This document shows, one piece after another, positions 16,743-25,197 of a stretch of DNA of 33,531 nt. This DNA comes from Draconibacterium orientale (GTDB taxonomy: Bacteria; Bacteroidota; Bacteroidia; Bacteroidales; FEN-979). Location of the stretch: positions 1-33,531 of the forward strand of contig DYQT01000012.1 in the NCBI GenBank assembly GCA_020719165.1. The letters are read 5' to 3'. The position numbers and the translations under genes are program-made. The stretch's first letter is position 1, and every line of letters starts with the position of its first letter. The notes beneath the pieces were generated by a model, which made no database searches, was not told the DNA's origin, and worked only from the letters and a program-made list of their open reading frames with translations.

Positions 16743-18869
16743 ATGAAAAATCATTTATTAATTGCTATCCGGGTTTTCGGATTTCTATTGTTTACGGTCG
16801 TTTGCCTGCCATCATTTTCTCAACAACGCAGCCTTCAGGCCTACAACGATACCATCGATTTGTATCCGGGAATCCCGCAAGTTTACGATATCCTGGCCAA
16901 TGATTCCATCCCAGCCGGTGATACCACTAAAACAGTCTCCATTAATGTTATAAATGGAGGTGGTAAGATAATCATTAAAAAAACACATGATTCAACCTGG
17001 ACATGGGTGTTTACCTTTACCGTTCCATATTGGGGTTATGGGGGTGAACTGGATGGCCTTTACCGGATTACTACCATGCAGAATGACACCAGTTCTGCCA
17101 AAATTTTGTTCCGAATTCATGATAAGAGCTACAGTTATCTCGATATCAACAATGTAAGTGCAAGATTTTGTTCATCCGGCAACCATTTTTTTTATGATAG
17201 TGCACAATACGAGGTACCTAAGGGTAGTGGGAAAACCTCCATCTTCTCCAATTCGATCTGGATTGGCGGAAAAGAGGGGTTGAACGGCCTTCATTTCGCC
17301 GGCGAACGCTATCGCCAGGGGCCGGGTTCAGGCCCTGCCAATACAAAACCCGACTTTTATGCCGGCCCTGTAATGGATTCGGCACAATATTCAATCTACC
17401 AGGACACTGTTTGGAACTACATCTGGAATTTGAAGCTGAGCGATGTAACTTATCACCGTTTGCATTACTGGGAGTCGGGTTACCAACCGATCCATGATAT
17501 TCTTACCTGGCCAGGTAACGGCAATACAGCGCTTGGTCAGGCCCCTCGGTTAGCTCCATTCTCAGACCGTAATGCAGATGGCATTTACGATCCGTTCGAT
17601 GGCGATTATCCCGAAATCAGGGGCGATCAGGCCCTGTTTTTCATTTTCAATGATGACCGGGGCCCTCATCTGGAATCTTTAGGCAAAAAAATAAGGGTCG
17701 AAATTCATGGAATGGCATATGCATTTGACATGCCGGAGGATTCGGCTCTGAAGAATACGGTGTTTTTAAACTACAAAATTTTTAATCGTTCCCAGAACAA
17801 TTATGACAGCACTTTCCTGGGTGTTTTTACTGATATTGACCTGGGATATGCCAATGACGACTTTGTAGGCTGCGATGTTGAACGGAATATGTATTTCGGC
17901 TATAACGGCACTTTGGTTGATGGCACCGGACAACCTTTTGCCTATGGCGCTAATCCTCCCACCCAATCGGTTACGATCCTCGCGGGGCCACTGATGGACC
18001 CGGATAATCTTGACAATCCAAGGTATGATGGAACCGGTAATCAGTTGTGCGATTTCAGCGTGAATGGGTTAAACTTCGGCGATACCGTTGTTGACAATGA
18101 ACGCTACGGGATGCAGCGGTTCATCTATTTCAACAATTCAATTTCCGGCGTTCCTTTTTACCAAACCGACCCAATTTACGCCCTTGATTATTATCAGCTT
18201 ATGTGCGGGAAATGGAAAGACAGTACGCCGGTTATTTATGGGGGAAATGGCCATCCGATAACGGGAGGATATGGACCTGCCTGCCGGTTTATGTTCCCGG
18301 GAGAATCAGATACGCTGAATTGGGGAACAGGGTGTACCCCTCCCAACGGGTTGGTAAACTGGACAGAGGAAACTACCATCAACAACCCCTTCGACCGCCG
18401 GGGAGTCGGCATTACCGGACCCTTTACCTTCCATCCGGGCGACGTGCAGGATTTGGATATTGCGTTTACCTGGGCCAGAGATTATACGGGCCATTCAACA
18501 CAAAGCTCTCTTGCAAAATTGCGATTGATGGCAGACATTGTCAACAAAGCGTTTACAACCAACAAGCTCCCAAACGGGAATCAGTTTTATGGCATCAACG
18601 ATTATGTGCAACCATCCCCACTGGAGGTACAAATCTATCCGAACCCCGCTTCAGAGGTGATTCAAATTAAGCTCGGACAGGTAAAAGGTTCTGCAAAAAC
18701 CACCATCTTCCTGATGAGCGCCCGGGGAAACTTGATGAAAACAATCATCGTACCCGAGGGACAGAATCAAATTCAGGTCAGCATCTCTGAGATTCCTGCC
18801 GGTATCTGTTTTATCAAAGTATTATCGGAAGAAAACATGATTGTAAAAAAGGTCGTTATCATACGCTGA
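16743..18869 (+). CDS. T9SS-exported surface protein with C-terminal sorting domain
   Basis: 708 residues with a signal peptide ending FLLFTVVCLPSFSQ. Next comes a cadherin/Ig-like segment, LQAYNDTIDLYPGIPQVYDILANDS. The centre contains DRNADGIYDPFDGDYPEIRGDQ (quoted in part: DRNADGIYDPFDGDYP), a probable calcium-binding loop that is frequent in Bacteroidota surface proteins. The last 75 residues, starting VQIYPNPASEVIQIKL and ending MIVKKVVIIR, form the type A sorting domain of the type IX secretion system. The protein should cross the outer membrane and stay at the surface or be released. The rest is unrecognised. The ATG at 16743 follows the strong ribosome binding site GGGAGG. The gene is probably monocistronic. 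Confidence 0.85.
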   Translation: MKNHLLIAIRVFGFLLFTVVCLPSFSQQRSLQAYNDTIDLYPGIPQVYDILANDSIPAGDTTKTVSINVINGGGKIIIKKTHDSTWTWVFTFTVPYWGYGGELDGLYRITTMQNDTSSAKILFRIHDKSYSYLDINNVSARFCSSGNHFFYDSAQYEVPKGSGKTSIFSNSIWIGGKEGLNGLHFAGERYRQGPGSGPANTKPDFYAGPVMDSAQYSIYQDTVWNYIWNLKLSDVTYHRLHYWESGYQPIHDILTWPGNGNTALGQAPRLAPFSDRNADGIYDPFDGDYPEIRGDQALFFIFNDDRGPHLESLGKKIRVEIHGMAYAFDMPEDSALKNTVFLNYKIFNRSQNNYDSTFLGVFTDIDLGYANDDFVGCDVERNMYFGYNGTLVDGTGQPFAYGANPPTQSVTILAGPLMDPDNLDNPRYDGTGNQLCDFSVNGLNFGDTVVDNERYGMQRFIYFNNSISGVPFYQTDPIYALDYYQLMCGKWKDSTPVIYGGNGHPITGGYGPACRFMFPGESDTLNWGTGCTPPNGLVNWTEETTINNPFDRRGVGITGPFTFHPGDVQDLDIAFTWARDYTGHSTQSSLAKLRLMADIVNKAFTTNKLPNGNQFYGINDYVQPSPLEVQIYPNPASEVIQIKLGQVKGSAKTTIFLMSARGNLMKTIIVPEGQNQIQVSISEIPAGICFIKVLSEENMIVKKVVIIR

Positions 18870-18893
18870 AGCACAAGTTTTGGTTAAATAGTT

Positions 18894-18901
18894 TACATTT
18901 G
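18894..18901 (+). promoter_or_regulatory. Putative -7 element (TACATTTG) of the cyclophilin-nhaD operon
   Basis: An exact TAnnTTTG match 101 bases before the cyclophilin ATG. A TTTTG lies only 11 bases upstream (18878-18882), too close for the standard -33 box, so this may be an activator-dependent or weak promoter. The predicted start (about 18907) falls on the left edge of a perfect dyad. Confidence 0.45.
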
Positions 18902-18905
18902 CAGG

Positions 18906-18934
18906 GTATTAACCTGAATAATACAGGTTAATAC
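18906..18934. repeat. Perfect 11-bp inverted repeat in the cyclophilin leader
   Basis: GTATTAACCTG and CAGGTTAATAC are exact reverse complements around the 7-base loop AATAATA. No T run follows (TACCTTACGG), so it is not a standard terminator of the upstream T9SS gene. Its place 5-33 bases downstream of the TACATTTG element suits an operator or a 5' leader hairpin. Confidence 0.75.
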
Positions 18935-19001
18935 TACCTTACGGATATTATATACTTCTTTGGTTTGTTCATTGAAGGAAAGATCCGGTCAATTATTCGT
19001 T

Positions 19002-19637
19002 ATGCGAAAATATTTGTTATTGTTGCAAATCCTGCTGGTTTCCGCATCAGTTTATTCACAGGTTATCCCTGATCAGAGTATGCTGAAGGCTCATGCACCT
19101 GCTACTTTCAAAGCCAATTTTATCACAACACGGGGTACATTCACGATTCTGGTGACACGAAAGTTTTCGCCCGCCGGGGCCGACCGGCTTTATCAGCTTC
19201 TTGCAACTGGTTTTTACAATCAGAATGCCTTGTTCAGAGTTCAAAAAGGATATGTGGTACAATTTGGCATATGCAACGACTCAGCGGTCAATTACTTCTG
19301 GGACAAGCGTCCCATTCAGGATGAACCGGTTACAACAGGCAATCTCAAGGGGACAATTGCCTACGCCCGCGATGGCTTAAACAGCAGGAGTTCGCAACTG
19401 TTTGTGAATTTAAAAGACAACTTCAAGTTAGACACCATTAATTTTAACGGATTACATGGATTTCCTCCTGTTGGCGAGGTTATTGCGGGATTTGACGTTA
19501 TTGAGTCACTTTACGGTGGATACGGATTTGAGCCTGCAAACCACCAGGATTCAGTTATGAAACAGGGAAACAGGTATTTAAAAATGAAATTCCCAGAATT
19601 GGATTATATCATTGAAACAGTAATTATTGATAAATAA
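19002..19637 (+). CDS. Cyclophilin-type peptidyl-prolyl isomerase, exported
   Basis: The track ORF uses a TTG at 18960; the ATG at 19002 starts a good signal peptide, MRKYLLLLQILLVSASVYSQ, and gives 211 residues. Cyclophilin motifs are present in order: FITTRGTFTILV, GADRLYQLLATGFYNQNALFRVQKGYVVQFG (two quoted parts: GFYNQNALFRV, GYVVQFG), GTIAYARDGLNSRSSQLFVNL and a C-terminal PVGEVIAGFDVIESL. The FFRV/QFG and SQLFVNL segments form the active site. It should catalyse prolyl isomerisation in the periplasm. The nhaD gene starts 1 base after its stop, so the two are co-transcribed. Confidence 0.85.
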   Translation: MRKYLLLLQILLVSASVYSQVIPDQSMLKAHAPATFKANFITTRGTFTILVTRKFSPAGADRLYQLLATGFYNQNALFRVQKGYVVQFGICNDSAVNYFWDKRPIQDEPVTTGNLKGTIAYARDGLNSRSSQLFVNLKDNFKLDTINFNGLHGFPPVGEVIAGFDVIESLYGGYGFEPANHQDSVMKQGNRYLKMKFPELDYIIETVIIDK

Positions 19638-19638
19638 T

Positions 19639-20928
19639 ATGAATCTCTTCTTTTATCTGATGATCATCGTTTTTATTCTGGGTTATGCCTGCATTGCCCT
19701 CGAGCATCCCCTCAGAATTAATAAAACTGCAACTGCGCTGCTCCTTGCCGTATTTTTATGGGTATTTTTCGTGTTCGGTTATCCCGATTTGTTCACCCAT
19801 CAGTTGCTATTGGAACACCTGGGAGAAATCTCACAGATTCTCTTTTTTCTTCTCGGCGCCATGACGATTGTCGAACTGATCGATGCCCATGATGGATTCA
19901 GCATCATCACCGACAAAATTAAAACCACCAAAAAAGTTAAATTGCTCTGGATAATCAGCATCATCACTTTTTTTCTGTCACCAATTCTCGACAATCTCAC
20001 AACTGCCATCGTCATGGTGGCTTTGCTGCGCAAACTTATCAGCGATAAACATGAACGCTGGTTTTTTGCCGGGATGGTCATCGTTGCCGCAAACAGCGGC
20101 GGTGCATTCAGTCCGATCGGTGATGTCACAACCATCATGCTTTGGATCGGGGGATATGTGACCACTTTCAATATCATCATGAAAACATTCGTTCCAAGTG
20201 CACTATCGATGGTTATTCCTTTGGCGCTGCTATCGATAACCATGAAGGGTCATATTCGGAAACCAACAGAGACAATAACCCAACACAAAAATCCTACAAC
20301 ACCTCTTGAACGAAACCTGGTCTTTTTTCTGGGAGTTGGATCTCTGCTTTTCGTGCCTGTTTTTAAAACACTGACAAATCTGCCTCCATACATGGGAATT
20401 CTGTTGGGCCTTGGTGTTTTATGGGTAATAACTGAAATTATGCATAAGTCAAAGAATGATGCGAACCGCCCCATGGTAACGGTTGCCGGGGTAATTCGCA
20501 GGGTTGATACTCCGAGCGTCCTTTTTTTCCTGGGAATTTTGCTGGCTGTGGCAGCATTGCAATCGGCCGGACACCTGAAGCTGCTTGCGATCACACTCGA
20601 TCAGCATGTTGGCAACTTATACATTATCAATATAATTATCGGGGTATTGTCATCAATTATCGATAATGTTCCACTTGTTGCAGGTGCGATCGGAATGTAT
20701 AAGGATAGCTTCGTTTCCGATCACTATTTTTGGGAAATGCTTGCATACTGCGCCGGAACAGGTGGCAGCATCCTGATTATCGGTTCGGCAGCCGGAGTGG
20801 CCGTAATGGGCATGGAAAAAATTGATTTCTTATGGTACCTGAGGAAGATATCGCTGTGGGCGCTGGTTGGGTATCTTTCTGGTTCATTGGCTTATTGGGC
20901 GATGAGTGTTTGGGTGTTTAAAGCGTGA
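19639..20928 (+). CDS. nhaD: NhaD-type sodium/proton antiporter
   Basis: The ATG at 19639, directly after the cyclophilin stop, is preferred over the track TTG at 19627. This gives 429 residues with 10-12 hydrophobic helices. LLGAMTIVELIDAHDGF, SPILDNLTTAIVMVALLRKL and AANSGGAFSPIGDVTTIMLWI are the conserved ion-transporter-superfamily segments of NhaD. A second DN motif occurs in GVLSSIIDNVPLVAGAIGMY. It should export Na+ (or Li+) in exchange for protons at the inner membrane, which fits life in saline or alkaline water. The TGA stop is also part of the first unit of the heptamer array that follows. Confidence 0.88.
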   Translation: MNLFFYLMIIVFILGYACIALEHPLRINKTATALLLAVFLWVFFVFGYPDLFTHQLLLEHLGEISQILFFLLGAMTIVELIDAHDGFSIITDKIKTTKKVKLLWIISIITFFLSPILDNLTTAIVMVALLRKLISDKHERWFFAGMVIVAANSGGAFSPIGDVTTIMLWIGGYVTTFNIIMKTFVPSALSMVIPLALLSITMKGHIRKPTETITQHKNPTTPLERNLVFFLGVGSLLFVPVFKTLTNLPPYMGILLGLGVLWVITEIMHKSKNDANRPMVTVAGVIRRVDTPSVLFFLGILLAVAALQSAGHLKLLAITLDQHVGNLYIINIIIGVLSSIIDNVPLVAGAIGMYKDSFVSDHYFWEMLAYCAGTGGSILIIGSAAGVAVMGMEKIDFLWYLRKISLWALVGYLSGSLAYWAMSVWVFKA

Positions 20929-21008
20929 CACGTGACGCGGGACGCAGGACGGGGGACACGGGACACGGGACACGGGACCCGGGACCCGGGACAGGGGACG
21001 CGTGACAC
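20925..21008. repeat. Tandem heptamer array, consensus GGGACAC, 12 units
   Basis: Twelve units in unbroken 7-base phase: GTGACAC, GTGACGC, GGGACGC, AGGACGG, GGGACAC three times, GGGACCC twice, GGGACAG, GGGACGC, GTGACAC. A further in-phase unit, GGGACAA, lies at 21023-21029 after two decayed units. The array lies between the convergent nhaD and LEA-like genes, and its first unit contains the nhaD stop codon. Seven GGG runs at 4-base spacing (20953-20997) fit the G-quadruplex pattern on the plus strand. Confidence 0.95.
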
Positions 21009-21038
21009 AGCAGTCATTACGTGGGACAAAGGTCGGGA

Positions 21039-21638
21039 TTACTTTGAGGTGTAGGTGGTGTTGACGGTGATAAATCCGGGATAGGTAAGCGCTTTGCCTG
21101 CAACGATCACGGTGGGCTTTAATTTAATTTTAAACCGGGTTGGAGTGATGCCGGTACCTGCCAGGTTTAGGCAGAAATTAAGCATGGCCATGGCCGATTT
21201 CCCCGACAACACCTGTTTTAAATCAAGCCCCACATCAACAGGTACAGTTAAAGTCCCCAAAGATGGAATAACAAAAGGTTTATCGAGGATACCTGTTGTC
21301 ATTTGAATCTCATCGATAAAAAGAATCCACTCGAGCCGGTTGAGCCCTGCCGGTTTCTCATTCGGGTTTCGGCCTTCAATATTGAGTTGTAGGGAAAGCG
21401 GAAAGGTTGGGCTGGTGAAGCCACCCAGGATTCGGGCAACATCAGACATGCCCAGGTCACTGATTGTTTGAATATTCTGAAGCTCGATACCTGCCAGGTT
21501 AATATGATCAACGGAGAGGATGCGAAATTCACAGTTTGCCAGATTTGAGGCCTGCTGTGCCTGTCGTGCCACATCGCAACCAGAAAAAGTAATGATCAGC
21601 ATAAATAATGAGATGATTCGTTTGCAGAAACAGTACAT
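21039..21638 (-). CDS. LEA type 2-like lipoprotein
   Basis: 199 residues. The signal MYCFCKRIISLFMLIITFSGC ends in the lipobox FSGC, so the protein should be lipid-anchored. The mature part, FRILSVDHINLAGIELQNI..., then FPLSLQLNIEGRNPNEKPAGLNRLEWILFIDEIQMTTG, and the pattern VPVDVGLDL, resembles the LEA14/WHy fold: a beta-sandwich with NPN and LxWxLxIDxxxxxxG elements. The molecular role in bacteria is unclear. It is followed by the heptamer array and preceded by the GH38 gene start region, 37 bases from the GH38 stop, on the same strand. Confidence 0.65.
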   Translation of the reverse strand: MYCFCKRIISLFMLIITFSGCDVARQAQQASNLANCEFRILSVDHINLAGIELQNIQTISDLGMSDVARILGGFTSPTFPLSLQLNIEGRNPNEKPAGLNRLEWILFIDEIQMTTGILDKPFVIPSLGTLTVPVDVGLDLKQVLSGKSAMAMLNFCLNLAGTGITPTRFKIKLKPTVIVAGKALTYPGFITVNTTYTSK

Positions 21639-21675
21639 AGCAAGAGTTTAAAAAGCAAATTTAGCAAATTTGAGA

Positions 21676-24600
21676 TCAATCATGGATTTGGTCTGTATCG
21701 GTTGTTTTCACAGGCAGTTCGAGAAACAGGAACTTTGTTTCCAAAGGGTTAAAGGTCAACCAGCATCCATGATATGGTAAGTCTGCCTTTGCATGCCTTT
21801 CCCATATTTTCCGAACAGGTTCTTCCAGCACATTCACTTCAGTTGCCGATATTGCCTGCACCGCAGATGCCAGGGTGATGGAAGAGAGCCTTAAATCTTC
21901 AACAGCTATCGAATCTTTACAACCTGAAGTTTCGCGCAACTGCAGCACAATTCCGCTGCCATTTAAAGCCGGGCGGGCAGATATGAGCACAAGGTTATTA
22001 TGCATGCTGGTAAAAAATGATTTTGGAATAAATACCGAATCAGGTTTGGATGATGCCGGAAAAACCCTTGCCAGGAGAGGGACACGGTTTTCCATTCCAA
22101 AACGGGTTGCCACGGTATTTGAAGGATCGGCCATCGAAGAAATTTGGTAAGTCCACTTTAGTTCACCCTGCTGGCTGGCCAAAAAGTTTGTTGTCCAATA
22201 ATTGTTCAGAACCCACGAAAAAACAGAACCGGACTTGGGGTAGCCTGCCTCCTTCAAACCTTCCTGAGCAAAGTCCGATTCCGGACTTTTCACCCTGTAA
22301 AACTTACCAAGGTTGATATCGCCGAGTTGAACAAGGGGTATTTCAGGCGACACAAAAATGATCTGGCCGCTGTCGTTGCGCAAAGCGGCAAAATTCTGAA
22401 TTCCCATCCAGTCCGATGCTGATCCTTCTATTTGTTCTCTCCCCGGAATCATTGCTCCGCCAGCCACTTCCACAGCATGATGGCCTTGATTCAATGCGAA
22501 AGGGAATGAAATGTACACCCCTTCCGGATCGGTAACTGCAAGCTTTTTCATAGAATAGCAAAATTCCACTTTCTTTTCATGATTGTAAAGCCGTATTTCG
22601 CAGCGGATTCCAGTAGAATCAGCACATTCATCCATTTGCCCGGTGAGGATAAGGCTGCGGTACACCTGCCCATAACGAATATCGCTGACCCGGAGATTTT
22701 GCCAGGTTTTGCGTGTAAATTCATCGAGCCGATACTGCTCCAACTGACCACGATTCTTTCCAAGTCGTTCATATATAAATTCTCCAGCCGAATAGGTTGC
22801 TGCAGTATCCACAATCTCCTTGTGCCATATCTTGTCGAAAAATCCTTTGATTTTACCATTCCCCGGATCGATGGTAATCCGGTAATAATCGTTTTCAAAT
22901 ACCCGTTGAAGAGGTGTTTCTAAAATATTTTCCCGCGGCTCCTGTTCAACCACAATGCGATAGCTGCAAAAACCCAAAGGAGGAATATCCTCTGCCCGCA
23001 TCATCCACCAGGTTCCCTCCTCTCTTGTAGAAACGGGCTGAATGGCCATGGAGCGATTGTTCTGGCCGAGGATCCTGATTTTTTTGTCTTTTGGAAGCAG
23101 CTGATGATCAATGTAAACCATGGCATTCCCCGATCTGACCCAGTTAAGGGTGTTAAATATAGTGATTGTCGGCACATTCGATTTCGCGATAAACGGCTGA
23201 ATCTGCCCCATCACCTCTTCGCGCAGGATGCTGTTTTTTTTAACCGCACTCCACACAAACGATTCCTTTTCACCTAATTGCACCACACTATTCTCGCACT
23301 GCGGATCTGTAATGCTTTCAGCCGCCCCAAAGGTGTGTTCATCATAAAAAGCAATGTCATCGGCTATCTGATCCTTCAGATTGGTGAGAAATCGGTTTTG
23401 AGGAATCCCCATGGCTGATGCAATGGTCATCAACCCTTCGCTTGCAATATAATCGGCATGTGCCTTGCGTGCATAGGCGGTTTGAATGGCTGCCGACCCA
23501 AAACCGTCCATCCACCAGTCGGGCCAGGCTCCCCGAATCACCGGTAATTCAGCCGCATGATTCATTTTCATGTAATCCATGAACTCAGAGATAGTGGCCA
23601 GCCGGAGTTTCGGCCATATATAAGCCTGATTCCATTCTGCTACCATTTTCGATGCAGAGGTTGAGGGAGGTGAATTATCGGTAAGGTATCCACTGAATTG
23701 AATGGCGTAATGATCGAAAGGATATCCTTTTTCGCTGATATCATCCAGGTGCCGGAATAAACCTGTTGCAAAGGTTTCGGGGGCGCTCAGAATACCCAGA
23801 CTGTTGGCCCACATATAGTGCTCGGGTCTGTTGACCATCAGCCTTGTTCCTGAAGGAGACTCCCACCAAAAGGTGGCAGGCCTTGTAAAAGGTTTCATGG
23901 CTCTGTGAGTATTCTGCGCCATGTTTAGATATTCAACACCGCACCCCGGCAGGTAATCCGTCAAACACCAGGGCACCCCGTTGATATCGCTTTGCATGGC
24001 GGCTCTGACAGGAAATCCCAGATTACGAAACTCCCTGATTGGCTGCAGGGTGGCTGCGATCATCGTCTCATCGGCCAGATCGGAAGCGTTGAGAAACAAT
24101 CCGGTGAGTTCAATGCGACCCTCGTCGACCCGGCGTTTTAGGCGATCAACCTGCGATTGCGGTCGTGTTCTAAGGTATTCTCTTACAGCCCACGATGTTT
24201 CGCATGTCCAACGGAACCGGGCATCATCAGGCAGGGAGTCTGTTTGATCGCAAAAATCGAGTGCATAGTCGATATAACGCAGGTGATCGGGCAGGATTTC
24301 GGTTTGAGGGCGTGTGTAACCAATATCAGTGTGAGTATGCTGAACCAGGTAAATGGTGAAATGGCGAAATGGTGAAATGGTGAAATATTGCTCATAGGGC
24401 TTCTTTCCATTCAGTTTTATCCACACGGGTCGTTGCCCTAAAACAGAATCGTCGGGAATCAGCAACCTGACTTGATTAAAACCCGTCTCCAGTAAAAATT
24501 TCATGGTCTGGCCGCCCGGAATCTCCAGCTCTCCCCTGACACTGTCGCCCAGGTGCACAAATTGAAATAGTACAGGAATGTAATTCCGGTCTTCTCCCCT

Positions 24601-25197
24601 GACCAGTGCCGGCAGCTGTTTAATGGTGAGTTTTTCCTCCACTCCGGCCTCAAAAGTCATGTACCATGACCGACTTTCTTTCGATTCGCCCACAATGCGG
24701 ATGTTCTGCGGTTTTCCCTTTACCACCATGGATACAGGCAGGTGGAGCTGTGCATACCCCATGGGATCACCATATTTATCGAGCATGGTGGTTCGGAAGA
24801 GCAACCATGCCCCATTCAATCCGTTCACCTTCCAGGGTTTGATGTCGGAAGTAACCGGATTGGAAAAGGTGAGACAGTAGGCTCCGTTTACATAGAGGTT
24901 AAAAGAATGGTTTTCTGTATTGGCATCGATGCCAAAAATCCACATCAGGTTTAAGGATTGCGCTGCATACCCGACAGGAATCACTTCGGTTTCCCATTCA
25001 ATGTACTGTACCGAGTCAATGGAGCGAACCAACATTGAGGAGGTAACCTCGGGTTGAGGTGAATGGTACTGAAATCCTCCTCCTTTGATTGAAGCAGCGT
25101 ATCCTTTATAGAAACTGGGAGGCCAATTTACAGGCTCCTGCGAAACAAGGGTAAGGGAAATAAAGCACCCTAAAAACAGTAATACCTTGCGCATCAT
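21676..25197 (-). CDS. Glycoside hydrolase family 38 (alpha-mannosidase-like) enzyme, exported
   Basis: 1173 residues with a signal peptide (MMRKVLLFLGCFISLTLVSQ). The first 270 residues look like beta-sandwich modules. The GH38 catalytic domain opens with HTHTDIGYT (287-295), whose His and Asp bind zinc, then FRWTCETSWAV and MQSDINGVPW, where Asp404 is the likely nucleophile. The remaining part (about 600-1173) fits the mannosidase middle and C-terminal beta domains. It probably removes alpha-mannose from glycans in the periplasm or outside. An octamer repeat (24353-24384) codes for FTISPFRH just before the catalytic strand. The ATG overlaps the stop of the response regulator gene (ATGA). 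Substrate linkage cannot be read from sequence. Confidence 0.85.
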   Translation of the reverse strand: MMRKVLLFLGCFISLTLVSQEPVNWPPSFYKGYAASIKGGGFQYHSPQPEVTSSMLVRSIDSVQYIEWETEVIPVGYAAQSLNLMWIFGIDANTENHSFNLYVNGAYCLTFSNPVTSDIKPWKVNGLNGAWLLFRTTMLDKYGDPMGYAQLHLPVSMVVKGKPQNIRIVGESKESRSWYMTFEAGVEEKLTIKQLPALVRGEDRNYIPVLFQFVHLGDSVRGELEIPGGQTMKFLLETGFNQVRLLIPDDSVLGQRPVWIKLNGKKPYEQYFTISPFRHFTIYLVQHTHTDIGYTRPQTEILPDHLRYIDYALDFCDQTDSLPDDARFRWTCETSWAVREYLRTRPQSQVDRLKRRVDEGRIELTGLFLNASDLADETMIAATLQPIREFRNLGFPVRAAMQSDINGVPWCLTDYLPGCGVEYLNMAQNTHRAMKPFTRPATFWWESPSGTRLMVNRPEHYMWANSLGILSAPETFATGLFRHLDDISEKGYPFDHYAIQFSGYLTDNSPPSTSASKMVAEWNQAYIWPKLRLATISEFMDYMKMNHAAELPVIRGAWPDWWMDGFGSAAIQTAYARKAHADYIASEGLMTIASAMGIPQNRFLTNLKDQIADDIAFYDEHTFGAAESITDPQCENSVVQLGEKESFVWSAVKKNSILREEVMGQIQPFIAKSNVPTITIFNTLNWVRSGNAMVYIDHQLLPKDKKIRILGQNNRSMAIQPVSTREEGTWWMMRAEDIPPLGFCSYRIVVEQEPRENILETPLQRVFENDYYRITIDPGNGKIKGFFDKIWHKEIVDTAATYSAGEFIYERLGKNRGQLEQYRLDEFTRKTWQNLRVSDIRYGQVYRSLILTGQMDECADSTGIRCEIRLYNHEKKVEFCYSMKKLAVTDPEGVYISFPFALNQGHHAVEVAGGAMIPGREQIEGSASDWMGIQNFAALRNDSGQIIFVSPEIPLVQLGDINLGKFYRVKSPESDFAQEGLKEAGYPKSGSVFSWVLNNYWTTNFLASQQGELKWTYQISSMADPSNTVATRFGMENRVPLLARVFPASSKPDSVFIPKSFFTSMHNNLVLISARPALNGSGIVLQLRETSGCKDSIAVEDLRLSSITLASAVQAISATEVNVLEEPVRKIWERHAKADLPYHGCWLTFNPLETKFLFLELPVKTTDTDQIHD
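24353..24384. repeat. Tandem octamer array inside the GH38 gene
   Basis: Four exact-phase 8-base units: ATGGTGAA, ATGGCGAA, ATGGTGAA, ATGGTGAA on the plus strand (TTCACCAT in the gene's direction). It codes for FTISPFRHFTI, directly before the catalytic YLVQHTHTDIGYT. Since 8 is not a multiple of 3, gain or loss of one unit would shift the frame. Confidence 0.9.

Noticed and set aside
18906-18934. Rho-independent terminator for the T9SS gene
   Set aside because: The stem is perfect but AT-rich and is followed by TACCTTACGG rather than a T run. It also lies after a promoter-like element, so an operator or leader hairpin is preferred.
20925-21008. CRISPR array
   Set aside because: The unit is only 7 bases with no spacers, so it is a simple tandem repeat.
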